Source of the DNA: Symbiodinium natans
Lineage: Eukaryota > Sar > Dinophyceae > Suessiales > Symbiodiniaceae
Assembly: GCA_905221605.1 (NCBI GenBank)
Contig: CAJNDS010000713.1
Coordinates: 424,266-488,265 of the forward strand
DNA length: 64,000 nt
Direction: 5' to 3'
The position numbers and the translations under genes were made by a program. The notes beneath the pieces were generated by a model. That model worked only from the letters and a program-made list of their open reading frames with translations. It searched no databases and was not told the origin of the DNA. Positions 19,931 through 29,194 of this stretch are shown piece after piece (the first letter of the stretch is position 1; each line of letters begins with the position of its first letter).

Positions 19931-20352
19931 ACTAAGGGTGGGTGTAGATGCCAGCCTTGCAGATATGGTCAGTTCTCTACATTAGGGTCCCTTTTTTAGG
20001 GTACCCTAAATATGACCGCCTCATAATCAGGACCCCAACAGAGACGATATTGCAGAGAAGGGACAGATTCTGGTTTTCTGAGGGGCAGACAAGGCTGCGT
20101 ACCTTCTAGAGGACACTACTACACTCTGTTACAGCCAGGAATAGGCTCTCCAAACAAGAGTTACGCGCAGCACACTCCTGAAACTCCAGAGCCCAAACTC
20201 CAAACCCTTCAACCCTGAATCCCCAAAGCCTAAACCCCTACAGCACTAAACCGTGAACCCCAAACCCTAAGCCCCTGGACCCCTTAAGTACGAAGCCAGC
20301 ACCCCAAACCCCAAGCCCTAAAGCCCTCCAAGATTGAACCCTGATGGCCCAA

Positions 20353-20455
20353 AGTCCTAAACCCTAAACCCTAAACCCTAAACCCTAAACCCTAAACCCT
20401 AAACCCTAAACCCTAAACCCTAAACCCTAAGTCCTAAACCCTAAACCCTTAACCC
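20353..20455. repeat. CCCTAAA array
   Basis: About 14 units. Confidence 0.9.
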
Positions 20456-20461
20456 TTGGAG

Positions 20462-20519
20462 CCCGAGGTGGCCAACGAGGCGATGGACAAGATGGAGAAG
20501 AAGAAGCAGGAGCTGCAGG
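20462..20519 (+). CDS. exon, coiled-coil-like, donor made by TTTAGGG array
   Basis: Acceptor acccttggag, donor GTTTAGGG at 20520. Reads PEVANEAMDKMEKKKQELQ with heptad-like spacing. Confidence 0.55.
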
Positions 20520-20846
20520 GTTTAGGGTTTAGGGTTTAGGGTTTCGGGTTTCGGGTTTAGGGTTTAGGGTTCAGGGTTCTGCAGGGTTTTGGGTTTCTTG
20601 TTTGCGGGAGTCTTTGGGGGCTCGGGTTTCGGATTGGGGGTTTTGGGTTTACGGTTTCGGATTAGGGTTTAGGGTTTAGGGTTTCGGGTTTCGGGTTCAG
20701 GGTGGCTCACTGGTGCTCTGTGCTGCTATGATGCCACGCCCCTCCCCCCTGCTTAAACCCTGGCCGCAAAAAGCAGGGGCCAATCAAGGCCGGTATAGTC
20801 GTGTAAGATGCAGCTAAGTCCAGGCCGCAAGGGGCACGCCAGGGGG

Positions 20847-20880
20847 GGCGCCCATGCTTATGCTCAGCGGCGCCCTCGCC
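20847..20880. repeat. GC-rich hairpin
   Basis: gggcgcc and ggcgccc around a 16-nt loop, in an intron-like stretch. Confidence 0.5.
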
Positions 20881-20994
20881 AGTTTCGGGTTGAGGGTTTG
20901 GGGTTTCGTGATGACGCCGGTGATGATTCTTGTCGTTCTTGTAAACCCTGAGCCCTCAACCCTCAACCCTAAACCCTGAACCCCGCAATCACAG

Positions 20995-21033
20995 GAGCTT
21001 GAGAAGCTTGAGGCTCTGCTGGACCGCCGCTTG
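20995..21033 (+). CDS. micro-exon, coiled-coil-like
   Basis: Acceptor gcaatcacag, donor GTGTCA. 13 codons, reading ELEKLEALLDRRL. Confidence 0.45.
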
Positions 21034-21141
21034 GTGTCACCCCAAAAGCCCCGGAACGCGGGGTATCAGGTTTAGGGTCGAGGGTTTCCTAGACCCTCCG
21101 TTACACGTGCGGTTTCGGGTTTTAGGGCTTTAGGGTTTCAG

Positions 21142-21195
21142 CGTTTCACGGTCCCTTGAAGCTCGGTCAACCGCACATCCTACACTGTGAAGTGG
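21142..21195 (+). CDS. micro-exon
   Basis: Acceptor gggtttcag, donor GTAGGG. The only open frame reads FHGPLKLGQPHILHCEV. Confidence 0.45.
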
Positions 21196-21229
21196 GTAGG
21201 GGCCCAAGTTGACGTACGCCTGCCACAAG

Positions 21230-21263
21230 AAACTAGTGGCCCCTCAGCGTAGGCTCCACGAAG
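21230..21263 (+). CDS. micro-exon
   Basis: Acceptor tgccacaag, donor GTTTTTG. Reads KLVAPQRRLHE. Confidence 0.35.
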
Positions 21264-21339
21264 GTTTTTGGGCGCCATGCCCGGAACTGAAATGCTTAAG
21301 GGTTATCTGAAATGAAATAGGGGGACGGCCCCTCCCCTA

Positions 21340-21475
21340 AACCCTAAACCCTAAACCCTAAACCCTAAACCCTAAACCCGAAACCCTAAACCCTAAACCC
21401 TAAACCCTGAACCCTGAACCCTGAACCCTGAACCCTGAACCCTGAACCCCAATCCCTAAACCCTGAACAATAAAC
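21340..21475. repeat. CCCTAAA/CCCTGAA array
   Basis: About 19 units, with a seven-unit ccctgaa block. Confidence 0.9.
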
Positions 21476-21559
21476 CGCCCCCAGCCCCACAAGGTTGTCG
21501 CCGAGATGCCATGGGTGAGCCCGGGCCCTGGGCTACTCCGAAGTGCGGCATTTTCTCAG

Positions 21560-21624
21560 CGAGCTGCGGGATAAGGCGCCGGCCTCCAAAGCATGTGCTG
21601 AGCAGTGGAGGACGTCTCGAAACC
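21560..21624 (+). CDS. exon
   Basis: Acceptor attttctcag, donor GTGAGC. Reads ELRDKAPASKACAEQWRTSR. Confidence 0.5.
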
Positions 21625-22109
21625 GTGAGCCCGAAACCCGAAAACCCGAAATCCTAAACCCTAAACCCTAAACCCTAAACCCCAAGCACTAAGCCCTAAA
21701 CTTTATAAGCCGGCAGCCCTGAAGCCCAACACAGGCAAAGCAAGGAGGCCTGCCAGTGTGAAGCGTGTCGCTGCCAGGACACATTCTGGTCTGCTTCGTG
21801 AGCGCCCATTCCTTACAAATTGATACCAGTTTGGGGTTTAGGGTTTCGGGTTTAGGCCATCAAGCTCAGCAGGCCCTGAAATCTCAAGCCCTGAAATCCT
21901 CCAGTCCCTGTCAAAGGGTTAAGTTTTTTTTGGGGTTTAGGGTTTAGGGTTTAGGGTTTAGGGCTGTGTGTGTGTGGGGGGGGGGTGGGGCGGGCGGCGG
22001 CAGATTTGTTTCAGAGGAGCCCATAGGGATAAGCCTGGTAAGCCCTATAAAGCCCATACTCTCCGAAGGCCGTAAGGCCCGAAGACCCCAGGCCCCCAAG
22101 AGGCCTCAA

Positions 22110-22225
22110 ACCCTGAACCCTAAACCCTAAACCCTAAACCCTAAACCCTAAACCCTAAACCCAAAGCCCTGAACCCCAAACCCTACACCCTAAACCTTAA
22201 ACCCTAAACCCTAAACCCGAAACGT
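22110..22225. repeat. CCCTAAA array
   Basis: About 15 units. Confidence 0.9.
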
Positions 22226-22259
22226 TGAAGCCCTAAACCAAGGACACCGAAGTGAGCAG

Positions 22260-22308
22260 CATCCCGGTGGGCAGCTCGAAAATGCCGCATCCCTGGACGT
22301 GGCTTCAG
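22260..22308 (+). CDS. micro-exon
   Basis: Acceptor agtgagcag, donor GTCCTT. Reads HPGGQLENAASLDVAS. Confidence 0.45.
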
Positions 22309-22339
22309 GTCCTTTACGGGCTTTTGGAAGGGCTTAATT

Positions 22340-22805
22340 AACAAGGTCTAGGGTTTAGGGTCTAGGGTTTAGGGTCTAGGGTTTAGGGTTTAGGATTTAG
22401 TGTGTAGGTTTAGGATTTAGGGTTTAGGGTTTGAAAGGTCTGGGAAAAGGGCTGGTTCAGGGCGTTTTGAAGGCATTTAAGGCCGTTTTGAGGGTTCTAG
22501 AGCTTTTGGGGCTCTTTAGGGGCCCCTAGGTTTTGTCTGGGTCTTCAGGCTTTTTGGCGTCTTTGTTCGATGCTGTTTCGGGTTTGGGTTTGAGTTCGAG
22601 TTCGGTCGCTTAGGAATCTCAGGAGCCGTTGGGGGCCTTAGGGGTTGGGGGGTCAGGTGGCTTGGGGTTCGGGGTCCCGGGTGTTGGGTCTCTAGGGTTT
22701 CAGAGTTGCCCTAAACCCCTAAACCCTAAACCCTAAACCCTAAACCCTAAACCCTAAACCCTAAACCCCAAACCCCAAACCCCAAACCCTAAACCCTAAA
22801 TCCTA
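22340..22805. repeat. TTTAGGG then CCCTAAA blocks
   Basis: Degenerate ttaggg/tctaggg units at 22345-22430 and ccctaaa/ccccaaa units at 22710-22805, with GC-rich filler between. This opposed pair lies within one putative intron. Confidence 0.85.
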
Positions 22806-22862
22806 GCGTCTAGTCTGTTTAGTAAGTCTAGGGCTTGTGGTTTGGGGTCCGAGGGGACACAG

Positions 22863-22902
22863 GGCTTCGAGCCAACGCTTTGCGCTGAGGACTGGTGCTG
22901 CG
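22863..22902 (+). CDS. micro-exon
   Basis: Acceptor gggacacag, donor GTTGGC. Reads GFEPTLCAEDWCC. Confidence 0.45.
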
Positions 22903-22927
22903 GTTGGCATCCACAGCTTCATGAAGG

Positions 22928-23060
22928 TGGGGTTTGGGGTTTAGGGTTTAGGGTTTAGGGTTTGGGGTTTGGGATTTAGGGTTTGGGGTTTGGGGTTTGG
23001 GGTTTGGGATTTAGGGTTTGGGGTTTGGGGTTTGAGGTTTGGGGTTTAGGGTTTAGTAAG
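22928..23060. repeat. TTTGGGG/TTTAGGG array
   Basis: About 19 units, mostly ggtttgg, the G-rich variant. Confidence 0.9.
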
Positions 23061-23197
23061 GGCTTAGGGTTGGGATTAGGGACCTAAGCCCTTATAAACC
23101 CTCAACCCCACGGCCCCGAGATTTTCGAAAGGGGCTCTCTCTACCAAAGTGTCCGAAACCCGAAATTTAGCCAAGGGGAAGCTGCTCCCCTTACCAG

Positions 23198-23248
23198 GCG
23201 CTCAGAGACGACCGCCTGGAGCTGAACCAGGCTAGAGAGCTGCAGAGG
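23198..23248 (+). CDS. exon with consensus splice sites
   Basis: Acceptor ccccttaccag and donor GTAAGG, the best-looking pair in this part. 17 codons, reading ALRDDRLELNQARELQR, coiled-coil-like. Confidence 0.6.
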
Positions 23249-23264
23249 GTAAGGTTTTGAACCG

Positions 23265-23620
23265 CAAACCCTAACCCTAAACCCTAAACCCTAACCCCTA
23301 AACCCTAAGCCCTAAGCCCTCAACCCTAAACCCTAAACCCTAAACCCTGAACCCTAAGCCCTACACCCTAAACCCTAAGCCCTAAGCCCTACACCCTAAA
23401 CCCTAAGCCCTAAGCCCTAAGCCCTAAGCCCTAAGCCCTAAGCCCTAAGCCCTAAGCCCTAAGCCCTAAGCCCTAAGCCCTAAGCCCTAAGCCCTAAGCC
23501 CTACGCCCTAAGCCCTAAGCCCTAAGCCCTAAGCCCTAAGCCCTAAGCCCTAAGCCCTAAGCCCTAAGCCCTAAGCCCTAAACCCTAAACCCTAAACCCA
23601 AACCCCAAACCCTAAACCCT
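23265..23620. repeat. long CCCTAAG-dominated array
   Basis: About 48 units, of which more than 30 in succession are ccctaag, flanked by ccctaaa at both ends. Confidence 0.95.
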
Positions 23621-23630
23621 GTTTCGGGAG

Positions 23631-23705
23631 ATCCGCTTATCAGAGGCTCTACTTGCTAAAAAGATGGGAGCGCCGATGAAGATCAAACCCCCTTCATCTG
23701 GCTGA
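23631..23705 (+). CDS. exon, possibly terminal
   Basis: After tttcgggag. Reads IRLSEALLAKKMGAPMKIKP to TGA. Confidence 0.4.
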   Translation: MRLSEALLAKKMGAPMKIKPPSSG

Positions 23706-23863
23706 AACGATCTCTGAACGACATGGGGCTTGATCGGTCCCTTTTTGGGTCACTATGATTCCTGCTAAATCCTCAACCCTAAGCCCTCAACACTGGACCC
23801 TAAACCCTGAACCCTAAACCCTAAGCCCTTAAACCCCTAAACCCTAAGCCCTTAAACCCGCAG

Positions 23864-23914
23864 GGCAGCCAGCCAACTGTCGTGTTCCTGGGCGAGCTGC
23901 AGTCGAGAGCCCAG
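23864..23914 (+). CDS. micro-exon
   Basis: Acceptor aaacccgcag. Reads GSQPTVVFLGELQSRAQ, then ggggtgtg with several possible donors. Confidence 0.45.
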
Positions 23915-24077
23915 GGGTGTGCTGCACGGATATCTTCGCCCTTGAACCCTAAACCCTAAACCCTAAACCATAAACCCCAAACCCTAAACCCTAAACCCGA
24001 AACCCTGAACGAAACCCTGAAACCTAAACCCGAAGCCCTAAACCTTAAAGCTGGAAACTTAATTAAACCACACCCAG

Positions 24078-24129
24078 GCCAGCGGACTGGCACGAAATCT
24101 GCCACATGGAAAGGGCACGGGCCCTGAGG
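24078..24129 (+). CDS. micro-exon
   Basis: Acceptor cacacccag, donor GTTTATGG. Reads ASGLARNLPHGKGTGPE. Confidence 0.45.
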
Positions 24130-24149
24130 GTTTATGGTTTAGGGTCTAG

Positions 24150-24760
24150 GGCAACATATGTTCTTGTTTTCGTAGCAACCGACTTGTTATTGTCGAATGC
24201 ATGCTTATTGTCTACAGTAGCATCGCAAACCGTTTTCATTGTTACCCTCATCAATGCTCATTAATGGTGCGTATTGTTGGACATTCTCGTAAGGATGCTG
24301 TTCAGAGTCGTTACGGTTATCGTTGTCATCAACACGAGCATCAACATCGATATTGTTACCACTTGTATTACGACTAGTGTCATCAGAATCATTCTCGCTT
24401 CTTGTATCATTATCCTGATGTTGACAGTGATTGCGCCCATGATCATGTTTTTGATTGTGTCAGGGCAGCTTCTAAATTCGGATATAGTTCTGATCATTGC
24501 TGCCACACCAACTTATTATTGCTACTCTCCTCGTTTTTTGCCCAGTATTCTCTTACTTGCCATTCTTCTCGCTCTTCTGGCTACTATCATTCTTTTTGGT
24601 GATCTATTAGTCAACCTCAACCCGAAGTCATAACCCGTAGAACCCCCTGAACCGCGGCGACAGCACCATAGGTCGGAATGATTGTTTTTTTGGTCCCTAC
24701 AATACCCCCCAAACCCAAAACCTTTAAACCCCAAAACCCTGTTCTGATTATTGCGGCCCC
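24150..24760. other. CAT/ATT-rich low-complexity stretch
   Basis: Sequence rich in cat, atc and gtt triplets. It yields a hydrophobic 119-codon + ORF (24274-24633) and a Met/Ile-rich - ORF. Both look like products of composition rather than genes. Confidence 0.5.
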
Positions 24761-24768
24761 ATTTGTAG

Positions 24769-24836
24769 GCGCTGCTCAGGTTTACTTCGTTGCGGGATCG
24801 GCCCTACGCCGGCTTCCAAGATCGGCAGCCGAGTAG
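24769..24836 (+). CDS. exon, possibly terminal
   Basis: Acceptor catttgtag. Reads AAQVYFVAGSALRRLPRSAA to TAG. Confidence 0.4.
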
Positions 24837-24998
24837 ACACCGAGCAGTTTGGGGTTCAGGTTTCGGGTTTAGTGGTTAGGGTTTAGTCTAGGGTTAAGGG
24901 TTTAGGGTTTAGAGTTTAGGGTCTTGCGATGCTGGGCAGCACGGAGAAAGACCAGTGGCTCAGCTTGGTTTTACGGTTCATACCCACGTTTCGAGTAG

Positions 24999-25163
24999 GA
25001 TGCCGGTCAGGTGCGGAGGACCTGCTCAAAGCTGGAATTGAAACATGCGGCGGCATCGTCATCGCGCATCGCTCGGATGGGGAGAGAAGTGGCCGCAGCG
25101 AAGCAGCAACGCGTGATGCGACTGTTACATGCTGACGCCATCTCTGCAGCTGTAAAATCCTGA
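24999..25163 (+). CDS. exon, terminal, basic helix
   Basis: Acceptor gtttcgagtag. 54 codons in one frame: VRRTCSKLELKHAAASSSRI, then ARMGREVAAAKQQRVMRLLH, to TGA. Reads better than the overlapping 68-codon ORF in another frame. Confidence 0.55.
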   Translation, partial: DAGQVRRTCSKLELKHAAASSSRIARMGREVAAAKQQRVMRLLHADAISAAVKS

Positions 25164-25221
25164 GCCGCAGCTATTTCCTCTAAACCCTAAACCCTAGACC
25201 CCACATGAAAAGCTTCTGCAG

Positions 25222-25312
25222 TTTTGCTGCCGTTTTCGGCAGCGCTTCAGGCGAGGAGCCATTCCGGGCCCATCAACAAGGCGCGTCCTCGAGATCACGC
25301 GTCCGTTGATGG
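25222..25312 (+). CDS. exon
   Basis: Acceptor cttctgcag, donor GTTTATAT. Reads LLPFSAALQARSHSGPINKA. cccatcaac / gttgatggg is an inverted pair at its 3' half. Confidence 0.5.
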
Positions 25313-25544
25313 GTTTATATTTGTGTGGTTTAGGGTTCAGTGTTTATGGTTTTAGGGTTTCAGGGTTTCGGGGTGTAGGGTTAGGGTTTAGGCTTGGGGC
25401 TTGAGGCTGGTGTGAGGATTTGGGGTTCAGGATTGCGGTTGGTTAGGTCGACTTGGGCTGGGGTTAGGGGTTGGCTGGGGTTCGGGGGTTCAGGAGCAGT
25501 GCTGCAAGCCCAAGACCTTAAACGCTAAACCCCCAAGGTTTGGC

Positions 25545-25645
25545 TAAGACCCAGAGTGGGCCCTTATTCCCTTTTTTAGGGTGTAGGTTCCCTTATAGCC
25601 CCTCTTCAAACCAAAAAGGGTAACCTGTTTATCCCTAGGTTACTC
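25545..25645. mobile_element. family-F element
   Basis: cccagagtgggcccttattcccttttttaggg...gttcccttatagcccc...aaccaaaaagggtaacctg. Related to 53418-53590 and, more distantly, 34360-34450. Confidence 0.5.
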
Positions 25646-25692
25646 CTAGGTCTAGTTAGGGTTTGGGGTGCGAAAGGTGATGAAAACTGCAG

Positions 25693-25785
25693 ATGCGCGA
25701 GTGGTGCTTGCAGCTGTGTGGCCCTCAAAGTGCCCGATCAGGGTTGCCGGCAGTGAGGGAAGATTTCGATGTGAGGGGATGCTGA
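25693..25785 (+). CDS. exon, possibly terminal
   Basis: Acceptor aaaactgcag. Reads MREWCLQLCGPQSARSGLPA then VREDFDVRGC to TGA. Confidence 0.5.
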   Translation: MREWCLQLCGPQSARSGLPAVREDFDVRGC

Positions 25786-25874
25786 GTTTAGGGTTCAGGG
25801 TTGAGGGTTTAGGGTTTGGAGTTCGGGCTTCGAAAACCCTAAACCTAAACCCCTGAACCCTTAGCACGTAGCTT

Positions 25875-25975
25875 CGAGTATGTGTTGTCAACCTGAACCC
25901 TAACACCTGAACTCCTCAATACCTAGCCCCCTGAATCCTTATCCGAGTTCCCCTGAACCTAAGTTGACAACCCCG
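25875..25975. repeat. inverted repeat gttgtcaac / gttgacaac
   Basis: tgttgtcaacctgaac and gaacctaagttgacaac face each other about 70 nt apart within degenerate repeat. Confidence 0.45.
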
Positions 25976-26078
25976 AGCCCCCGAACCCTAAGCCCTCGAT
26001 CCTAATCCTTGCAACCGAAGCCCCTAGACGCCCAAACCGTAAACCAACAAACCTTAAGCCGTAAACCGAAAAGCTCAG

Positions 26079-26144
26079 ACGTTGGCCTCTCACCTGCTTC
26101 CCTTCGAGAAGGTCATCCCCATTGCCCGAAGCTCAAGGAACTTT
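26079..26144 (+). CDS. exon with consensus splice sites
   Basis: Acceptor aaaagctcag, donor GTAAGC. 22 codons, reading TLASHLLPFEKVIPIARSSR. Confidence 0.6.
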
Positions 26145-26222
26145 GTAAGCTTTTCCTTTAATGGGGCTTTAAAGCTTTCTGGGTCTTGTTTTTGAGGGCT
26201 TTGGTTTTGTGGGCTTGTTTAG

Positions 26223-26575
26223 GTTCGTTTGGCATACCCACGTAGCTGCAGCCAGAGCGCAAGCAACAGCTCCGTTGCGTTTGCACATGCCAACGCAAAG
26301 TATCCTGCAAGACTTTATTTGCTATGCTGCGCATCGCTGAATGCGGATCCCAGGCGTCTGTTGCAAAAACCCACAAGCAGTTGTATCGCTGCTTGGGGCA
26401 CCTTTGTATGTGCTGTGCGGAGTTCTGATTTTCTGAACCTCAACCGGATGGCAGCTTGTTGCCCCTTGCCGAGATCACCGACCATGGATATCCCGGTAGC
26501 TGCTTTGCACTCAGAGCTTTGTGCAGGCAACGAGCTTTGGTTGTTTGGAGTGATGCGCTGTGATCTGATCTAAGA
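26223..26575 (+). CDS. coding-like region, frame unresolved
   Basis: From acceptor acccacgtag, one frame gives 60 codons, basic and Cys-rich (CVCTCQRKVSCKTLFAMLRI...), to TGA at about 26430. A second frame stays open from 26229 to a TAA at 26573. No telomeric repeats inside. Confidence 0.35.
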
Positions 26576-26605
26576 TTCTAGGATTTAGGGAGCTTCTCCA
26601 GGTAC

Positions 26606-26815
26606 ATGTTGGTTCTTGTGGCAGCAGCGGTAGCGGAATCTTTGGGACGCTTCCAGCAGAACGAAACGCCGTTGCAAGTATGTTGGATAATTGCAGGATG
26701 GGAAAGGTCCAGACAGAGTTGTCTTAAAGAATGCCCGTACGCATGTGGCACATATGTGTATGAATATGATTGCACAGTGCATCTTTCTAAATGGGAATGC
26801 ATAGACCCCAGATGA
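26606..26815 (+). CDS. small Cys-rich, possibly secreted protein
   Basis: 69 codons from an ATG. A short hydrophobic start (MLVLVAAAVAESLG) is followed by six Cys (VCW, SCLKECPYACG, YDC, WEC) and a TGA. It could be a small secreted peptide gene or an exon whose acceptor is ggagcttctccag. On the - strand a 200-codon ORF overlaps but runs through a (TA)n tract. No family recognised. Confidence 0.4.
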   Translation: MLVLVAAAVAESLGRFQQNETPLQVCWIIAGWERSRQSCLKECPYACGTYVYEYDCTVHLSKWECIDPR

Positions 26816-26865
26816 TTCTTACGGGGCCCTTCCTCCACTTGGTTGGGTCGCCCGATGCTCCTTAG

Positions 26866-26906
26866 CATTATCCGAAGGCCGCCAAAAACCCCGTACGGTT
26901 CCACAG
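26866..26906 (+). CDS. micro-exon
   Basis: Acceptor tgctccttag, donor GTATCG. Reads HYPKAAKNPVRFH. Confidence 0.45.
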
Positions 26907-26972
26907 GTATCGCTCTGTCTTGAACCTCCCTAATTAAACCCAAAACCCTAAACCCTAAACCGTAGTCAGCAG

Positions 26973-27050
26973 TGTAGCTCGGACGAAGGTGAGCTTCTAC
27001 CGCCGGAGAGGGTTTTCGTCGAGGCCGGATGCATGACATGCCGCTTGAAT
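26973..27050 (+). CDS. exon, 3' edge uncertain
   Basis: Acceptor tagtcagcag. Reads CSSDEGELLPPERVFVEAGC then MTCRLNP. The frame runs on into the following foldback/(TA)n tract. Confidence 0.4.
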
Positions 27051-27054
27051 CCCT

Positions 27055-27130
27055 TATTTTGGGGCTACTTAGGTATATAGGGACTATGTCAGGTATATAT
27101 ATATATATATATAGATATATAGGGGTTAGA
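27055..27130. mobile_element. foldback with (TA)n core
   Basis: cttaggtatatagggactatgtcaggtatatatata...tatataggggtt. Resembles the AT-cored centre of family-B copy 2. Confidence 0.4.
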
Positions 27131-27275
27131 AACCTGGACACATTTAGGTCCACGTCGGGTTTCGCCTCCTGAGAGCGCACCCCAGAACCCTAAACCCTAA
27201 ACCCTAAACCCCAAACCCTAAATCCTAAACCCTAAACTCTAAACCCTGAACCCTAAACCGCAAGATCCTGTTCAG

Positions 27276-27325
27276 GAGGAACCCTTGCTCAGTACTGCCT
27301 TGGTCGGCCGGCATCTCAGAAGTGG
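27276..27325 (+). CDS. micro-exon
   Basis: Acceptor tcctgttcag, donor gttttagg. Reads EEPLLSTALVGRHLRS. Confidence 0.45.
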
Positions 27326-27624
27326 GTTTTAGGGTTTAGGGCTTGGGGTACTTAGGAGTTTGGGGTTTCAAACCCCAAACCCCCCGAAATTCGTGGCATG
27401 GAGCCGGCTCAAACCCTAAACCCTAGTATGTCCGAGGTGTCTCAAAGCGTGAGCAGTCGTTTTGAGATGTCTCGTGTGTGCTGCATTCGGGTTCGTGGGG
27501 CATTTTGAGGAGCCGAGCCCACAAGAAACACACTGGCACCCGAGTTCGGACCTGCGAGCTGTAGCCCATGTGGGGGGATCTGCGCAGATGATGTGAGCTA
27601 CCAGAGACGGGGCCCCTGGGCCTT

Positions 27625-27835
27625 AAACCCTAAACCCTAAACCCTAAACCCTAAACCCTAAACCCTAAACCCTAAACCCTAAACCCTAAACCCTAAACCC
27701 TAAACCCTAAACCCTAAATCGTAAACCCTAAACCCTAAACCGTAAACCCTAAACCCTAAACCCTAAACCCTAAACCCTAAACCCTAAACCCTAATCCCTA
27801 AACCCTAACCCTAAACCCTAAACCCTAAACCCTAG
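27625..27835. repeat. CCCTAAA array
   Basis: About 30 units, very homogeneous. Confidence 0.95.
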
Positions 27836-27874
27836 TACCCTTGCGCACTTGTTCATCCCTTTCCACTGGTTCAG

Positions 27875-27939
27875 GACCACCGCCAGAGCTCCCTCAGGCG
27901 CTCACGGCCTTCATGAAGGGCGCCAAGGACGACCGCGGC
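27875..27939 (+). CDS. exon between opposed arrays
   Basis: Acceptor cactggttcag, donor GTAGGG opening the next TTTAGGG array. Reads PPPELPQALTAFMKGAKDDR. Confidence 0.5.
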
Positions 27940-28060
27940 GTAGGGTTTAGGGTTTAGGGTTTAGGGTTTAGGGTTTAGGGTTTAGGGTTTAGGGTTTAGG
28001 GTTTAGGGTTTAGGGTTTAGGGTTTAGGGTTTAGGGTTTAGGGTTTAGGGTTTGGGGTTC
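27940..28060. repeat. TTTAGGG array
   Basis: About 16 near-perfect units starting at the donor. Confidence 0.95.
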
Positions 28061-28214
28061 AGGAGGTTTCGAGGGCTTGGGGCAACCCTATGCCCTAAGC
28101 CCTAAACCCTAAACCCCATGTCCGGGAGCAAGTTTAGGGGGTTCGGGGCCGAGTTAGCCTGGATCTCAAGCCCGAAGCGCCTCTCCCGCGCACAGAAGTT
28201 TTTCGTTCTTACAG

Positions 28215-28278
28215 GCAGATGCACCAGAGCAGAAGTTCTCATAGTCATATGCAAGAAGAGTATACCCTGAATCAGTGA
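28215..28278 (+). CDS. exon, possibly terminal
   Basis: Acceptor cgttcttacag with an upstream pyrimidine run. Reads QMHQSRSSHSHMQEEYTLNQ then TGA. Confidence 0.45.
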
Positions 28279-28321
28279 AGGGGGAGGGGGGGATTTGATA
28301 TTTGGGGGGCCAAGTACTTCC

Positions 28322-28418
28322 ATGCTCAACTCAGCCGGAAAGGCCCTGGCTCGCTCCATGGGATTGGATGGCAGACCGCCGCCGCCAGCTCAGAAGAACC
28401 ATACTTTAGGGTTAAAAG
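28322..28418 (+). CDS. possible first exon
   Basis: ATG at 28322, open to donor GTTACT. Reads MLNSAGKALARSMGLDGRPP then PPAQKNHT. Could also be internal, from the acceptor caactcag. Confidence 0.45.
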
Positions 28419-28501
28419 GTTACTGAGGGGTGTAATGTTTGGGGTTTTGGGTTTAGGGTTTTTTGGGTTTGAGGTTTAGGGTTTAGGGTTGTTTGGGGTT
28501 T

Positions 28502-28663
28502 ATGCGTGACCTGCCTCTTCGCTCGTTCCAAATTCGCCCGGCCTGGCGCCTCGATGGAGTCTCTCCGAGGCCCGTGATCGATGTTGAGAGCCTCGATGGA
28601 GGCATTTCCACCGAGAAGTACGAGGACTATTCGCAGAGTCCAAAAGAACAGGCTGAGCCCTAA
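28502..28663 (+). CDS. small ORF or exon
   Basis: 53 codons from ATG (immediately after a TTTAGGG-like ggggttt) to TAA: MRDLPLRSFQIRPAWRLDGV, then SPRPVIDVESLDGGISTEKY. Protein-like and free of repeats. Confidence 0.5.
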   Translation: MRDLPLRSFQIRPAWRLDGVSPRPVIDVESLDGGISTEKYEDYSQSPKEQAEP

Positions 28664-28702
28664 GGTTTTTTTCATTAGGGTTCCGGGTGCAGCACCTGCC
28701 AG

Positions 28703-28800
28703 AGTTTGAAAAACTTTTCGGAGCACGTGCGAAGTGTTGGACAGCTTTTGATTGGCTGTGCGGGCCCAGCCGATTCCAGCGTATTTTGCAAAGACATTGG
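28703..28800 (+). CDS. exon
   Basis: Acceptor gcacctgccag, donor GTCACC. Reads [20 protein letters not shown] then [12 protein letters not shown]. The intron opens straight into a CA satellite. Confidence 0.5.
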
Positions 28801-28804
28801 GTCA

Positions 28805-29185
28805 CCCGCGCACACGCGCACGCACACGCGCGCACGCACACGCGCGCACGCACACGCGCGCACGCACGCGCGCACGCACGCACACACGCACACACGCACA
28901 CACGCGCACACGCACACACGCACACACGCACACACGCACACGCACACACGCATGCACGCATGCACGCATGCAAAAACACACGCATGCACGCATGCACGCA
29001 TGCACGCGTGCACGCATGCACGCGCATGCACGCGCATGCACACACACACACATGCACACACGCATGCACACACGCATGCACACACGCATGCACACACGCA
29101 TGCACACACGCATGCACACACGCATGCACACACGCATGCACACACGCATGCACATATGCACACACGCACGCATGCACGCAACGCG
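28805..29185. repeat. (CACG/CACA/CATG)n minisatellite
   Basis: About 380 bp of alternating purine-pyrimidine dinucleotides, including an 18-bp unit (cacacacgcatgcacaca) repeated many times. Several frames stay open on both strands (TH/RA or CV/AC polymers) and are not genes. Confidence 0.95.
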
Positions 29186-29194
29186 TGCGCTCAA

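Noticed and set aside
24261-24633. Hydrophobic 119-codon ORF resembling a multi-pass membrane protein
   Set aside because: Built from CAT/ATC/GTT-rich low-complexity sequence. The opposite strand gives an equally odd Met/Ile-rich ORF.
26578-27180. 200-codon - strand ORF
   Set aside because: Runs through a (TA)n tract and a foldback, and overlaps better + strand exons with splice sites at 26866 and 26973.
28950-29160. CRISPR-like regular repeat spacing in the CATGCACACACG block
   Set aside because: No unique spacers. It is a simple minisatellite.
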